A DNA stretch of 64,000 bases. It comes from Eutreptiella sp. 'Long Island Sound 2002' (taxonomy: Eukaryota; Euglenozoa; Euglenophyceae; Eutreptiales; Eutreptiaceae). The position numbers and the translations under genes were made by a program. The stretch lies in contig OZ038380.1 in NCBI GenBank assembly GCA_964036045.1, positions 9,447,913 to 9,511,912 of the forward strand, read 5' to 3'. Below are positions 38,057 to 51,739 of this stretch, in pieces; the stretch's first letter is position 1; each line of letters opens with the position of its first letter. The notes beneath the pieces are model-generated. The model was not told the origin of the DNA, did not search any database, and saw nothing but the letters and a program-made list of their open reading frames with translations.

Positions 38057-39655
38057 AGTGTAGCATTGCCGCAAAAAGCACATGGTGAGACCCCAGTTTT
38101 GTGCGTAATAATGGTTTACCACAGTCCAATCATGACTTCTGCACAAAGGCTGCACGGCCAAGACCGAGCCAGTTTTGGACCATTGTGACCGAAATGTGGG
38201 GCGCAAACTGTGAGTGCAGCATTGCCGCAAAAAACACATGGTGAGACCCCAGTTTTGTGTGTAATAATGATTTACCACAGTCGAATCATGACTTCTGCAC
38301 AAAGGCTGCATGGCCAAGACCGAGCCAGTTTTGGGGCACAGTGGCCACAATGTGGGGCACAAACTGTGAGTGCAGCATTGCCGCAAAAAACACATGGTTA
38401 GACCCCAGTTTTGTGTGCAATAATGATTTACCACAGTCCAATCATGACTTCTGCACAAAGGCTGCGTGGCCAAGACCGAGCCAGTTTTGGGGCACAGTGG
38501 CCACAATGTGGGGCACAAACAGTGAGTGCAGCATTGCCGCAAAAGACACATGGTGAGACCCCTGTTTTGTGTGCAATAATGATTTACCACAGTCCAACCA
38601 TGACTTCTGCACAAAGGCTGCATGGCCAAGACCGAGCCAGTTTTGGGGCACAGTGGCCACAATGTGGGGCACAAACAGTGAGTGCAGCATTGCCGCAAAA
38701 AACACATGGTGAGACCCCAGTTTTGTGTGCAATAATGATTTACCACAGTCCAACCATGATTTCTGCACAAAGGCTGCATGGCCAAGACCGAGCCAGTTTT
38801 GGAGCATTGTGGCCACAATGTGGGGCACAAACTGTGAGTGCAGCATTGCCGCAAAAAACACATGGTGTGACCCCAGTTTTGTGTGCAATAATGATTTACC
38901 ACAGTCCAACCATGACTTCTGCACAAAGGCTGCATTGCCAAGACCGAGCCAGTTTTGGGGCACAGTGGCCAAAATGTGGGGCACAAACTGTGAGTGCAGC
39001 ATTGCCGCAAAAAACACATGGCGAGACCCCAGTTTTGTGTGTAATAATGATTTACCACAGTCCAATCATGACTTCTGCACAAATGCTGCATGGCCAAGAC
39101 CGAGCCAGTTTTGGAGCATTGTGACCACAACGTGGGGCACAAACAGTGAGTGCAGCAATGCCGCAAAAAACACATGGTGAGACCCCAGTTTTGTGTGCAA
39201 TAATGATTTACCACAGTCCAATCATGACTTCTGCACAAAGGCTGCATGGCCAAGACCGAGCCAGTTTTGGGGCACAGTGGCCACAATGTGGGGCACAAAC
39301 TGTGAGTGCAGCATTGCCGGGAAAAACACATGGTGAGACCCCAGTTGTGTATGCAATAATGATTTACCACAGTCCAACCATGACTTCTGCACAAAGGCTG
39401 CATGGCCAAGACCGAGCCAGTTTTGGGGCACAGTGGCCACAATGTGGGGCACAAACTGTGAGTGCAGCATTGCCGCAAAAGAAACATGGTGAGACCCCAG
39501 TTGTGTGCAATAATGATTTACCACAGTCCAACCATGACTTCTGCACAAAGGCTGCATGGCCAAGACCGAGCCAGTTTTGGGGCACAGTGGCGACAATGTG
39601 CGGCACAAACAGTGAGTGCAGCAATGCCGCAAAAAACACATGGTGAGACCCCAGT
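38057..39655 (+). repeat. Segment repeated at +2806 bp, copy 2, with a further 778-bp repeat
   Basis: This is the second copy of the preceding 1.6-kb segment. Its right part (about 38880-39650) is repeated again at +778 bp (5 monomers minus 2 bp), giving a third run that reaches about 40420. The 778-bp spacing shows that the 2-bp deletion was carried along with the duplicated block. Confidence 0.75.
39497..39506 (+). other. 2-bp deletion, lineage copy 2
   Basis: The same CCAGTTGTGTG shortening, again beside AAAAGAAACATGG, 2806 bp after the first copy. Confidence 0.95.
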
Positions 39656-40274
39656 TTTGTGTGCAATAATGATTTACCACAGTCCAACCATGACTTCTGC
39701 ACAAAGGCTGCATTGCCAAGACCGAGCCAGTTTTGGGGCACAGTGGCCAAAATGTGGGGCACAAACTGTGAGTGCAGCATTGCCGCAAAAAACACATGGC
39801 GAGACCCCAGTTTTGTGTGTAATAATGATTTACCACAGTCCAATCATGACTTCTGCACAAATGCTGCATGGCCAAGACCGAGCCAGTTTTGGAGCATTGT
39901 GACCACAACGTGGGGCACAAACAGTGAGTGCAGCAATGCCGCAAAAAACACATGGTGAGACCCCAGTTTTGTGTGCAATAATGATTTACCACAGTCCAAT
40001 CATGACTTCTGCACAAAGGCTGCATGGCCAAGACCGAGCCAGTTTTGGGGCACAGTGGCCACAATGTGGGGCACAAACTGTGAGTGCAGCATTGCCGGGA
40101 AAAACACATGGTGAGACCCCAGTTGTGTATGCAATAATGATTTACCACAGTCCAACCATGACTTCTGCACAAAGGCTGCATGGCCAAGACCGAGCCAGTT
40201 TTGGGGCACAGTGGCCACAATGTGGGGCACAAACTGTGAGTGCAGCATTGCCGCAAAAGAAACATGGTGAGACC

Positions 40275-40284
40275 CCAGTTGTGT
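40275..40284 (+). other. 2-bp deletion, lineage copy 3
   Basis: The same shortening and the same flanking AAAAGAAACATGG, 778 bp after copy 2. Confidence 0.95.
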
Positions 40285-41485
40285 GCAATAATGATTTACC
40301 ACAGTCCAACCATGACTTCTGCACAAAGGCTGCATGGCCAAGACCGAGCCAGTTTTGGGGCACAGTGGCCACAATGTGGGGCACAAACTGTGAGTGCAGC
40401 ATTGCCGGGAAAAACACATGGTGAGACCCCAGTTGTGTATGCAATAATGATTTACCACAGTCCAACCATGATTTCTGCACAAAGGCTGCATGGCCAAGAC
40501 CGAGCCAGTTTTGGGGCACAGTGGCCACAATGTGGGGCACAAACTGTGAGTGCAGCATTGCCGGGAAAAACACATGGTGAGACCCCAGTTGTGTGTGCAA
40601 TAATGATTTACCACAGTCCAACCATGACTTCTGCACAAAGGCTGCATGGCCAAGACCGAGCCAGTTTTGGGGCACAGTGGCCACAATGTGGGGCACAAAC
40701 AGTGAGTGCAGTATTGCCGCAAAAAACACATGGTGAGACCCCTGTTTTGTGTGCAATAATGATTTACCACAGTCCAACCATGATTTCTGCACAAAGGCTG
40801 CATGGCCAAGACCGAGCCAGTTTTGGAGCATTGTGACCACAATGTGGGGCACAAACTGTGAGTGCAGCATTGCCGCAAAAAACACATGGTTAGACCCCAG
40901 TTTTGTGTGCAATAATGATTTACCACAGTCCAACCATGAATTCTGCACAAAGGCTGCATGGCCAAGACCGCGCCAGTTGTGGGGCACAGTGGCCAAAATG
41001 TGGGGCACAAACAGTGAGTGCAGCATTGCCGCAAAAAAAACATGTTGAGACCCCAGTTTTGTGTGTAATAATGATTTACCACAGTCCAATCATGACTTCT
41101 GCACAAAGGCTGCATGGCCAAGACCGAGCCAGTTTTGGAGCATTGTGACCACAATGTGGGGCACAAACTATGAGTGCAGCATTGCCGCAAAAAACACATG
41201 TTGAGACCCCAGTTGTGTGTGCAATAATGATTTACCACAGTCCAACCATGACTTCTGCACAAAGGCTGCATGGCCAAGACCGAGCCAGTTTTGGAGCATT
41301 GTGACCACAATGTGGGGCACAAACTGTGAGTGCAGCATTGCCGCAAAAAACACATGGTGAGACCCCAGTTTTGTGTGTAATAATGATTTACCACAGTCCA
41401 ACTATGACTTCTGCACAAAGGCTGCATGGCCAAGACCGAGCCAGTTTTGGAGCATTGTGACCACAATGTGGGGCACAAACTGTGA

Positions 41486-42802
41486 GTGCAGCATTGCCGC
41501 AAAAAACACATGGTTAGACCCCAGTTGTGTGTGCAATAATGATTTACCACAGTCCAACCATGACTTCTGCACAAAGGCTGCATGGCCAAGACCGAGCCAG
41601 TTTTGGGGCACAGTGGCCACAATGTGGGGCACAAACAGTGAGTGCAGCATTGCCGCAAAAGAAACATGGTGAGACCCCAGTTGTGTGTAATAATGATTTA
41701 CCACAGTCCAACCATGACTTCTGCACAAAGGCTGCATGGCCAAGACCGAGCCAGTTTTGGGGCACAGTGGCCACAATGTGCGGCACAAACAGTGAGTGCA
41801 GCATTGCCGCAAAAAACACATGGTGAGACCCCAGTTTTGTGTGCAATAATGATTTACCACAGTCCAACCATGATTTCTGCACAAAGGCTGCATGGCCAAG
41901 ACCGAGCCAGTTTTAGAGCATTGTGACCACAATGTGGGGCACAAACTGTGAGTGCAGCATTGCCGCAAAAAACACATGGTGTGACCCCAGTTTTGTGTGC
42001 AATAATGATTTACCACAGTCCAACCATGACTTCTGCACAAAGGCTGCATTGCCAAGACCGAGCCAGTTTTGGGGCACAGTGGCCACAATGTGGGGCACAA
42101 ACAGTGAGTGCAGCATTGCCGCAAAAAACACATGGTGAGACCCCAGTTTTGTGTGTAATAAGGATTTACCACAGTCCAATCATGACTTCTGCACAAAGGC
42201 TGCATGGCCAAGACCGAGCCAGTTTTGGACCATTGTGACCACAATGTGGGGCACAAACAGTGAGTGCAGCAATGCCGCAAAAAACACATGGTGAGGCCCC
42301 AGTTTTGTGTGCAATAATGATTTACCACAGTCCAATCATGACTTCTGCACAAAGGCTGCATGGCCAAGACCGAGCCAGTATTGGGGCACAGTGGCCACAA
42401 TGTGCGGCACAAACTGTGAGTGCAGCATTGCCGGGAAAAACACATGGTGAGACCCCAGTTGTGTGTGCAATAATGATTTACCACAGTCCAACCATGACTT
42501 CTGCACAAAGGCTGCATTACCAAGACCGAGCCAGTTTTGGGGCACAGTGGCCACAATGGGGGGCACAAACAGTGAGTGCAGTATTGCCGCAAAAAACACA
42601 TGGTGAGACCCCTGTTTTGTGTGCAATAATGATTTACCACAGTCCAACCATGATTTCTGCACAAAGGCTGCATGGCCAAGACCGAGCCAGCTTTGGAGCA
42701 TTGTGACCACAATGTGGGGCACAAACTGTGAGTGCAGCATTGCCGCAAAAAACACATGGTGAGACCCCAGTTTTGTGTGCAATAATGATTTACCACAGTC
42801 CA
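41486..42802 (+). repeat. Recurrence of the 36.5-37.7 kb segment
   Basis: About 41486-41976 matches 36500-36990 at +4986 bp (32 monomers minus 6 bp, from the three intervening 2-bp deletions). About 42242-42802 matches 37100-37660 at +5142 bp (33 monomers minus 6 bp). Shared variants include CCAGTATTGGGG, CATTACCAAGACC and CAGTTTTAGAGC. One monomer was inserted between the two matching runs. Confidence 0.7.
41677..41686 (+). other. 2-bp deletion, lineage copy 4
   Basis: The same shortening and flank, 1402 bp (9 monomers minus 2 bp) after copy 3. It is followed by GTAATAATG instead of GCAATAATG. Confidence 0.95.
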
Positions 42803-42970
42803 ACTATGACTTCTGCACAAAGGCTGCATGGCCAAGACCGAGCCAGTTTTGGAGCATTGTGACCACAATGTGGGGCACAAACTGTGAGTGCAGCATTGCC
42901 GCAAAAAACACATGGTGAGACCCCAGTTTTGTGTGCAATAATGATTTACCACAGTCCAATCATGACTTCT

Positions 42971-42980
42971 GCACAGAAGG
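42971..42980 (+). other. 1-bp insertion
   Basis: GCACAAAGGC reads GCACAGAAGGC here and shifts monomer phase by +1. I saw no second copy of this change, so it appears private. Confidence 0.9.
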
Positions 42981-44140
42981 CTGCATGGCCAAGACCGAGC
43001 CAGTTTTGGGGCACAGTGGCCACAATGTGGGGCACAAACAGTGAGTGCAGCATTGCCGCAAAAACGACATGGTGAGACCCCAGTTTTGTGTGCAATAATG
43101 ATTTACCACAGTCCAACCATGACTTCTGCACAAAGGCTGCATGGCCAAGCCCGAGCCAGTTTTGGGGCACAGTGGCCACAATGTGGGGCACAAACAGTGA
43201 GTGCAGCATTGCCGCAAAAAATACATGGTGAGACCCCAGTTTTGTGTGTAATAATGATTTACCACAGTCCAACCATGACTTCTGCACAAAGGCTGCATGG
43301 CCAAGACCGAGCCAGTTTTGGGGCATTGTGACCACAATATGGGGCACAAACAGTGAGTGCAGCATTGCCGCAAAAAACACATGGTGTGACCCCAGTTTGG
43401 TGTGCAATAATGATTTACCACAGTCGAATCATGACTTCTGCACAAAGGCTGCATGGCCAAGACCGAGCCAGTTTTGGGGCACAGTGGCCACAATGTGGGG
43501 CACAAGCAGTGAGTGCAGCAATGCCGCAAAAATTACATGGTGAGACCCCAGTTTTGTGTGCAATAATGATTTACCACAGTCCAACCATGACTTGTGCACA
43601 AAGGCTGCATGGCCAAGACCGAGCCAGTTTTGGGGCATTGTGACCACAATGTGGGGCACAAACTGTGAGTGCAGCATTGCCGCAAAAAACACATGCTGAG
43701 ACCCGAGTTTTGTGTGTAATAATGATTTACCACAGTCCAACCATGACTTCTGCACAAAGGCTGCATGGCCAAGACCGAGCCAGTTTTGGAGCATTGTGAC
43801 CACAATGTGGGGCACAAACTGTGAGTGCAGCATTGCCGCAAAAAACATATGGTAAGGCCCCAGTTTTGTGTGCAATAATGATTTACCACAGTCAAATCAT
43901 GACTTCTGCACAAAGGCTGCATGGCCAAGACCGAGCCAGTTTTGGAGCATTGTGACCACAATGTGGGGCACAAACTGTGAGTGCAGCATTGCCGCAAAAA
44001 ACACATGGTGAGACCCGAGTTTTGTGTGTAATAATGATTTACCACAGTCCAACCATGACTTCTGCACAAAAACTGCATGGCCAGGACCGAGCCAGTTTTG
44101 GAGCATTGTGACCACAATGTGGGGCACAAACTGTGAGTGC

Positions 44141-45076
44141 AGCATTGCCGCAAAAAACATATGGTGAGGCCCGAGTTTTGTGTGTAATAATGATTTACCA
44201 CAGTCCAACCATGACTTCTGCACAAAGGCTGCATGGCCAAGACCGAGCCAGTTTTGGAGCATTGTGGCCACAATGTGGGGCACAAACAGTGAGTGCAGCA
44301 TTGCCGCAAAAAACACATGGTGAGACCCCTGTTTTGTGTGTAATAATGATTTACCACAGTCCAACCATGACTTCTGCACAAAGGCTGCATGGCCAAGACC
44401 GAGCCAGTTTTGGGGCACAGTGGCCACAATGTGGGGCACAAACAGTGAGTGCAGCATTGCCGCAAAAAACACATGGTGAGACCCCTGTTGTGTGTGCAAT
44501 AATGATTTACCACAGTCCAACCATGACTTCTGCACAAAGGCTGCATGGCCAAGACCGAGCCAGTTTTGGAGCATTGTGACCACAATGTGGGGCACAAACT
44601 GTGAGTGCAGCATTGCCGCAAAAAACATATGGTGAGGCCCCAGTTTTGTGTGTAATAATGATTTACCACAGTCCAACCATGACTTCTGCACAAAGGCTGC
44701 ATGGCCAAGACCGAGCCAGTTTTGGAGCATTGTGGCCACAATGTGGGGCACAAACAGTGAGTGCAGCATTGCCGCAAAAAACACATGCTGAGACCCCTGT
44801 TTTGTGTGTAATAATGATTTACCACAGTCCAACAATGACTTCTGCACAAAGGCTGCATGGCCAAGACCGAGCCAGTTTTGGGGCACAGTGGCCACAATGT
44901 GGGGCACAAACAGTGAGTGCAGCATTGCCGCAAAAAACACATGGTGAGACCCGAGTTTTGTGTGTAATAATGATTTACCACAGTCCAACTATGACTTCTG
45001 CACAAAGGCTGCATGGCCAAGACCGAGCCGGTTTTGGAGCATTGTGGCCACAATGTGGGGCACAAACAGTGAGTGC
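44141..45076 (+). repeat. 468-bp (3-mer) HOR, two copies
   Basis: Units 44141-44608 and 44609-45076 share the order: ACATATGGTGAGG monomer with GGAGCATTGTGGCC, then a CCCCTGTTTT monomer with a type A cassette, then a third monomer that differs more between copies. Spacings of 468 bp also recur at 45693/46161, 46785/47253/47721/48189, so a trimer periodicity underlies this region. Confidence 0.7.
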
Positions 45077-45692
45077 AGCATTGCCGCGAAAAACACATGC
45101 TGAGACCCGAGTTTTGTGTGCAAAAATGATTTACCACAGTCCAACCATGACTTCTGTACAAAGGCTGCATGGCCAAGACCGAGCCAGTTTTGGGGCACAG
45201 TGGCCACAATGTGGGGCACAAACTGTGAGTGCAGCATTGCCGCAAAAAACACATGGTTAGACCCCAGTTTTGTGTGCAATAATGATTTACCACAGTCCAA
45301 TCATGACTTCTGCACAAAGGCTGCATGGCCAAGACCGAGCCAGTTTTGGGGCACAGTGGCCACAATGTGGGGCACAAACAGTGAGTGCAGCATTGCCGCA
45401 AAAGACACATGGTGAGACCCCAGTTGTGTGTGCAATAATGATTTACCACAGTCCAACCATGACTTCTGCACAAAGGCTGCATGGCCAAGACCGAGCCAGT
45501 TTTGGGGCACAGTGACCACAATGTGGGGCACAAACTGTGAGTGCAGCATTGCCGCAAAAAACGCATGGTGAGACCCCAGTTTTGTGTGCAATAATGATTT
45601 ACCACAGTCCAACCATGACTTCTGCACAAAGGCTGCATGGCCAAGACCGAGCCAGTTTTGGACCATTGTGACCACAATGTGGGGCACAAACT

Positions 45693-47150
45693 GTGAGTGC
45701 AGCATTGCCGCAAAAAACACATGGTGAGACCCCAGTTTTGTGTATAATAATGATTTACCACAGTCGAATCATGACTTCTGCACAAAGGCTGCATGGCCAA
45801 GACCGAGCCAGTTTTGGGGCACAGTGGCCACAATGTGGGGCACAAACAGTGAGTGCAGCATTGCCGCAAAAAACACATGGTTAGACCCCAGTTTTGTGTG
45901 CAATAATGATTTACCACAGTCCAATCATGACTTCTGCACAAAGGCTGCATGGCCAAGAACGAGCCAGTTTTGGGGCACAGTGGCCACAATGTGGGGCACA
46001 AACAGTTAGTGCAGCATTGCCAGGAAAAACACATGGTGAGACCCCAGTTGTGTGTGCAATAATGATTTACCACAGTCCAACTATGACTTCTGCACAAAGG
46101 CTGCATGGCCAAGACCGAGCCAGTTTTGGGGCACAGTGACCACAATGTGGGGCACAAACTGTGAGTGCAGCATTGCCGCAAAAAACACATGGTGAGACCC
46201 CAGTTTTGTGTGTAATAATGATTTACCACAGTCGAATCATGACTTCTGCACAAAGGCTGCATGGCCAAGACCGAGCCAGTTTTGGGGCACAGTGGCCACA
46301 ATGTGGGGCACAAACAGTGAGTGCAGCATTGCCGCAAAAAACACATGGTTAGACCCCAGTTTTGTGTGCAATAATGATTTACCACAGTCCAATCATGACT
46401 TCTGCACAAAGGCTGCATGGCCAAGACCGAGCCAGTTTTGGGGCACAGTGGCCACAATGTGGGGCACAAACAGTGAGTGCAGCATTGCCAGGAAAAACAC
46501 ATGGTGAGACCCCAGTTGTGTGTGCAATAATGATTTACCACAGTCCAACTATGACTTCTGCACAAAGGCTGCATGGCCAAGACCGAGCCAGTTTTGGGGC
46601 ACAGTGACCACAATGTGGGGCACAAACAGTGAGTGCAGCATTGCCGCAAAAAACACATGGTTAGACCCCAGTTTTGTGTGCAATAATGATGTACCACAGT
46701 CCAACCATGACTTCTGCACAAAGGCTGCATGGCCAAGACCGAGCCAGTTCTGGAGCATTGTGACCACAATGAGGGGCACAAACAGTGAGTGCAGCATTGC
46801 CGCAAAAAACACATGGTGAGACCCCAGTTTTGTGTGTAATAATGATTTACCACAGTCCAATCATGACTTCTGCACAAAGGCTGCATGGCCAAGACCGAGC
46901 CAGTTTTGGGGCACAGTGGCCACAATGTGGGGCACAAACTGTGAGTGCAGCATTGCCGCAAAAAACACATGGTTAGACCCCAGTTTTGTGTGTAATAATG
47001 ATTTACCACAGTCCAATCATGACTTCTGCACAAAGGCTGCATGGCCAAGACCGAGCCAGTTTTGGGGCACAGTGGCCACAATGTGGGGCACAAACAGTGA
47101 GTGCAGCATTGCCGCAAAAGACACATGGTGAGACCCCAGTTGTGTGTGTA
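45693..47150 (+). repeat. Segment repeated at +2028 bp (13-mer), copy 1
   Basis: This matches 47721-49178 at +2028 bp. Shared rare variants are CAAACAGTTAGTGC, TTGCCAGGAAAAAC, CAGTTGTGTGTGC, AATGATGTACC, CCAGTTCTGGAGC with ATGAGGGGC, and CAAAAGACACATGG in the same order. Confidence 0.8.
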
Positions 47151-47720
47151 ATAATGATTTACCACAGTCCAATCATGACTTCTGCACAAAGGCTGCATGG
47201 CCAAGACCGAGCCAGTTTTGGACCATTGTGACCACAAAGTGGGGCACAAACTGTGAGTGCAGCATTGCCGCAAAAAACACATGGTGAGACCCCAGTTTTG
47301 TGTGTAATAATGATTTACCACAGTCGAATCATGACTTCTGCACAAAGGCTGCATGGCCAAGACCGAGCCAGCTTTGGGGCACAGTGGCCACAATGTGGGG
47401 CACAAACTGTGAGTGCAGTATTGCCGCAAAAAACACACTGTGAGACCCCAGTTTTGTGTGCAATAATGATTTACCACAGTCCAACCATGACTTCTGCACA
47501 AAGGCTGCATTGCCAAGACCGAGCCAGTTGTGGGGCACAGTGGCCACAATGTGGGGCACAAACAGTGAGTGCAGCATTGCCGCAAAAAACACATGGTGAG
47601 ACCCCAGTTTTGTGTGTAATAATGATTTACCACAGTCCAATCATGACTTCTGCACAAAGGCTGCATGGCCAAGACCGAGCCAGTTTTGGACCATTGTGAC
47701 CACAATGTGGGGCACAAACT

Positions 47721-49178
47721 GTGAGTGCAGCATTGCCGCAAAAAACACATGGTGAGACCCCAGTTTTGTGTGTAATAATGATTTACCACAGTCGAATCAT
47801 GACTTCTGCACAAAGGCTGCATGGCCAAGACCGAGCCAGTTTTGGGGCACAGTGGCCACAATGTGGGGCACAAACAGTGAGTGCAGCATTGCCGCAAAAA
47901 ACACATGGTTAGACCCCAGTTTTGTGTGCAATAATGATTTACCACAGTCCAATCATGACTTCTGCACAAAGGCTGCATGGCCAAGACCGAGCCAGTTTTG
48001 GGGCACAGTGGCCACAATGTGGGGCACAAACAGTTAGTGCAGCATTGCCAGGAAAAACACATGGTGAGACCCCAGTTGTGTGTGCAATAATGATTTACCA
48101 CAGTCCAACTATGACTTCTGCACAAAGGCTGCATGGCCAAGACCGAGCCAGTTTTGGGGCATTGTGACCACAATGTGGGGCACAAACTGTGAGTGCAGCA
48201 TTGCCGCAAAAAACACATGGTGAGACCCCAGTTTTGTGTGTAATAATGATTTACCACAGTCGAATCATGACTTCTGCACAAAGGCTGCATGGCCAAGACC
48301 GAGCCAGTTTTGGGGCACAGTGGCCACAATGTGGGGCACAAACAGTGAGTGCAGCATTGCCGCAAAAAACACATGGTTAGACCCCTGTTTTGTGTGCAAT
48401 AATGATTTACCACAGTCCAATCATGACTTCTGCACAAAGGCTGCATGGCCAAGACCGAGCCAGTTTTGGGGCACAGTGGCCACAATGTGGGGCACAAACA
48501 GTTAGTGCAGCATTGCCAGGAAAAACACATGGTGAGACCCCAGTTGTGTGTGCAATAATGATTTACCACAGTCCAACTATGACTTCTGCACAAAGGCTGC
48601 ATGGCCAAGACCGAGCCAGTTTTGGGGCACAGTGACCACAATGTGGGGCACAAACAGTGAGTGCAGCATTGCCGCAAAAAACACATGGTTAGACCCCTGT
48701 TTTGTGTGCAATAATGATGTACCACAGTCCAACCATGACTTCTGCACAAAGGCTGCATGGCCAAGACCGAGCCAGTTCTGGAGCATTGTGACCACAATGA
48801 GGGGCACAAACAGTGAGTGCAGCATTGCCGCAAAAAACACATGGTGAGACCCCAGTTTTGTGTGTAATAATGATTTACCACAGTCCAATCATGACTTCTG
48901 CACAAAGGCTGCATGGCCAAGACCGAGCCAGTTTTGGGGCACAGTGGCCACAATGTGGGGCACAAACTGTGAGTGCAGCATTGCCGCAAAAAACACATGG
49001 TTAGACCCCAGTTTTGTGTGCAATAATGATTTACCACAGTCCAATCATGACTTCTGCACAAAGGCTGCATGGCCAAGACCAAGCCAGTTTTGGGGCACAG
49101 TGGCCACAATGTGGGGCACAAACAGTGAGTGCAGCATTGCCGCAAAAGACACATGGTGAGACCCCAGTTGTGTGTGCA
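47721..49178 (+). repeat. Segment repeated at +2028 bp (13-mer), copy 2
   Basis: This is the second copy of the preceding block. It has a few private changes, such as CCCCTGTTTT near 48384 and 48692 where copy 1 has CCCCAGTTTT, and CCAAGACCAAGCC near 49078. Confidence 0.8.
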
Positions 49179-49243
49179 ATAATGATTTACCACAGTCCAA
49201 CCATGACTTCTGCACAAAGGCTGCATGGCCAAGACCGAGCCAG

Positions 49244-50491
49244 TTTTGGGGCACAGTGGCCACAATGTGGGGCACAAACTGTGAGTGCAGCATTGCCGCA
49301 AAAAACACATGGTGAGACCCCAGTTTTGTGTGCAATAATGATTTACCACAGTCCAACCATGACTTCTGCACAAAGGCTGCATGGCCAAGACCGAGCCAGT
49401 TGTGGGGCACAGTGGCCACAATGTGGGGCACAAACTGTGAGTGCAGCATTGCCGCAAAAAACACACTGTGAGACCCCAGTTTTGTGTGTAATAATGATTT
49501 ACCACAGTCCAATCATGACTTCTGCACAAAGGCTGCATGGCCAAGACCGAGCCAGTTTTGGACCATTGTGACCACAATGTGGGGCACAAACTGTGAGTGC
49601 AGCATTGCCGCAAAAAACACATGGTGAGACCCCAGTTTTGTGTGTAATAATGATTTACCACAGTCGAATCATGACTTCTGCACAAAGGCTGCATGGCCAA
49701 GACCGAGCCAGTTTTGGGGCACAGTGGCCACAATGTGGGGCACAAACAGTGAGTGCAGCATTGCCGCAAAAAACACATGGTTAGACCCCAGTTTTGTGTG
49801 CAATAATGATTTACCACAGTCCAATCATGACTTCTGCACAAAGGCTGCATGGCCAAGACCGAGCCAGTTGTGGGGCACAGTGGCCACAATGTGGGGCACA
49901 AACTGTGAGTGCAGCATTGCCGCAAAAAAAATATGGTGAGACCCCAGTTTTGTGTGTAATAATGATTTACCACAGTCCAATCATGACTTCTGCACAAAGG
50001 CTGCATGGCCAAGACCGAGCCAGTTTTGGAGCATTGTGACCACAATGTGGGGCACAAACTGTGAGTGCAGCAATGCCGCAAAGAACGCATGCTGAGACCC
50101 CAGTTTTGTGTGCAATAATGATGTACCACAGTCCAACCATGACTTCTGCACAAAGGCTGCATGGCCAAGACCGAGCCAGCTTTGGAGCATTGTGACCACA
50201 ATGTGGGGCACAAACTGTGAGTGCAGCATTGCCGCAAAAAACACATGCTGAGACCCCTGTTTTGTGTGTAATAATGATTTACCACAGTCCAACCATGACT
50301 TCTGCACAAAGGCTGCATGGCCAAGACCGAGCCAGTTTTAGAGCATTGTGACCACAATGTGGGGCACAAACTGTGAGTGCAGCATTGCCGCAAAAAACAC
50401 ACTGTGAGACCCCAGTTGTGTGTGCAATAATGATTTACCACAGTCCAACCATGACTTCTGCACAAAGGCTGCATTGCCAAGACCGAGCCAG
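49244..50491 (+). repeat. 1248-bp (8-mer) recent tandem duplication, unit 1
   Basis: This is eight monomers followed immediately by an almost identical second unit. It contains rare variants ACACACTGTGAG, CAGTCGAATC, AAAAAAAATATGG, AATGCCGCAAAGAACGCATGC, ATGATGTACC and CAGTTTTAGAGC. Comparing the two units by eye I found a single substitution (CAGTTGTG near 50415 against CAGTTTTG near 51663). Confidence 0.88.
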
Positions 50492-51739
50492 TTGTGGGGC
50501 ACAGTGGCCACAATGTGGGGCACAAACTGTGAGTGCAGCATTGCCGCAAAAAACACATGGTGAGACCCCAGTTTTGTGTGCAATAATGATTTACCACAGT
50601 CCAACCATGACTTCTGCACAAAGGCTGCATGGCCAAGACCGAGCCAGTTGTGGGGCACAGTGGCCACAATGTGGGGCACAAACTGTGAGTGCAGCATTGC
50701 CGCAAAAAACACACTGTGAGACCCCAGTTTTGTGTGTAATAATGATTTACCACAGTCCAATCATGACTTCTGCACAAAGGCTGCATGGCCAAGACCGAGC
50801 CAGTTTTGGACCATTGTGACCACAATGTGGGGCACAAACTGTGAGTGCAGCATTGCCGCAAAAAACACATGGTGAGACCCCAGTTTTGTGTGTAATAATG
50901 ATTTACCACAGTCGAATCATGACTTCTGCACAAAGGCTGCATGGCCAAGACCGAGCCAGTTTTGGGGCACAGTGGCCACAATGTGGGGCACAAACAGTGA
51001 GTGCAGCATTGCCGCAAAAAACACATGGTTAGACCCCAGTTTTGTGTGCAATAATGATTTACCACAGTCCAATCATGACTTCTGCACAAAGGCTGCATGG
51101 CCAAGACCGAGCCAGTTGTGGGGCACAGTGGCCACAATGTGGGGCACAAACTGTGAGTGCAGCATTGCCGCAAAAAAAATATGGTGAGACCCCAGTTTTG
51201 TGTGTAATAATGATTTACCACAGTCCAATCATGACTTCTGCACAAAGGCTGCATGGCCAAGACCGAGCCAGTTTTGGAGCATTGTGACCACAATGTGGGG
51301 CACAAACTGTGAGTGCAGCAATGCCGCAAAGAACGCATGCTGAGACCCCAGTTTTGTGTGCAATAATGATGTACCACAGTCCAACCATGACTTCTGCACA
51401 AAGGCTGCATGGCCAAGACCGAGCCAGCTTTGGAGCATTGTGACCACAATGTGGGGCACAAACTGTGAGTGCAGCATTGCCGCAAAAAACACATGCTGAG
51501 ACCCCTGTTTTGTGTGTAATAATGATTTACCACAGTCCAACCATGACTTCTGCACAAAGGCTGCATGGCCAAGACCGAGCCAGTTTTAGAGCATTGTGAC
51601 CACAATGTGGGGCACAAACTGTGAGTGCAGCATTGCCGCAAAAAACACACTGTGAGACCCCAGTTTTGTGTGCAATAATGATTTACCACAGTCCAACCAT
51701 GACTTCTGCACAAAGGCTGCATTGCCAAGACCGAGCCAG
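50492..51739 (+). repeat. 1248-bp (8-mer) recent tandem duplication, unit 2
   Basis: This is the second unit, carrying the full set of rare variants of unit 1 at exactly +1248 bp. The match persists to about 51774, where CAAACTG/CAAACAG separates the copies. Confidence 0.88.
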
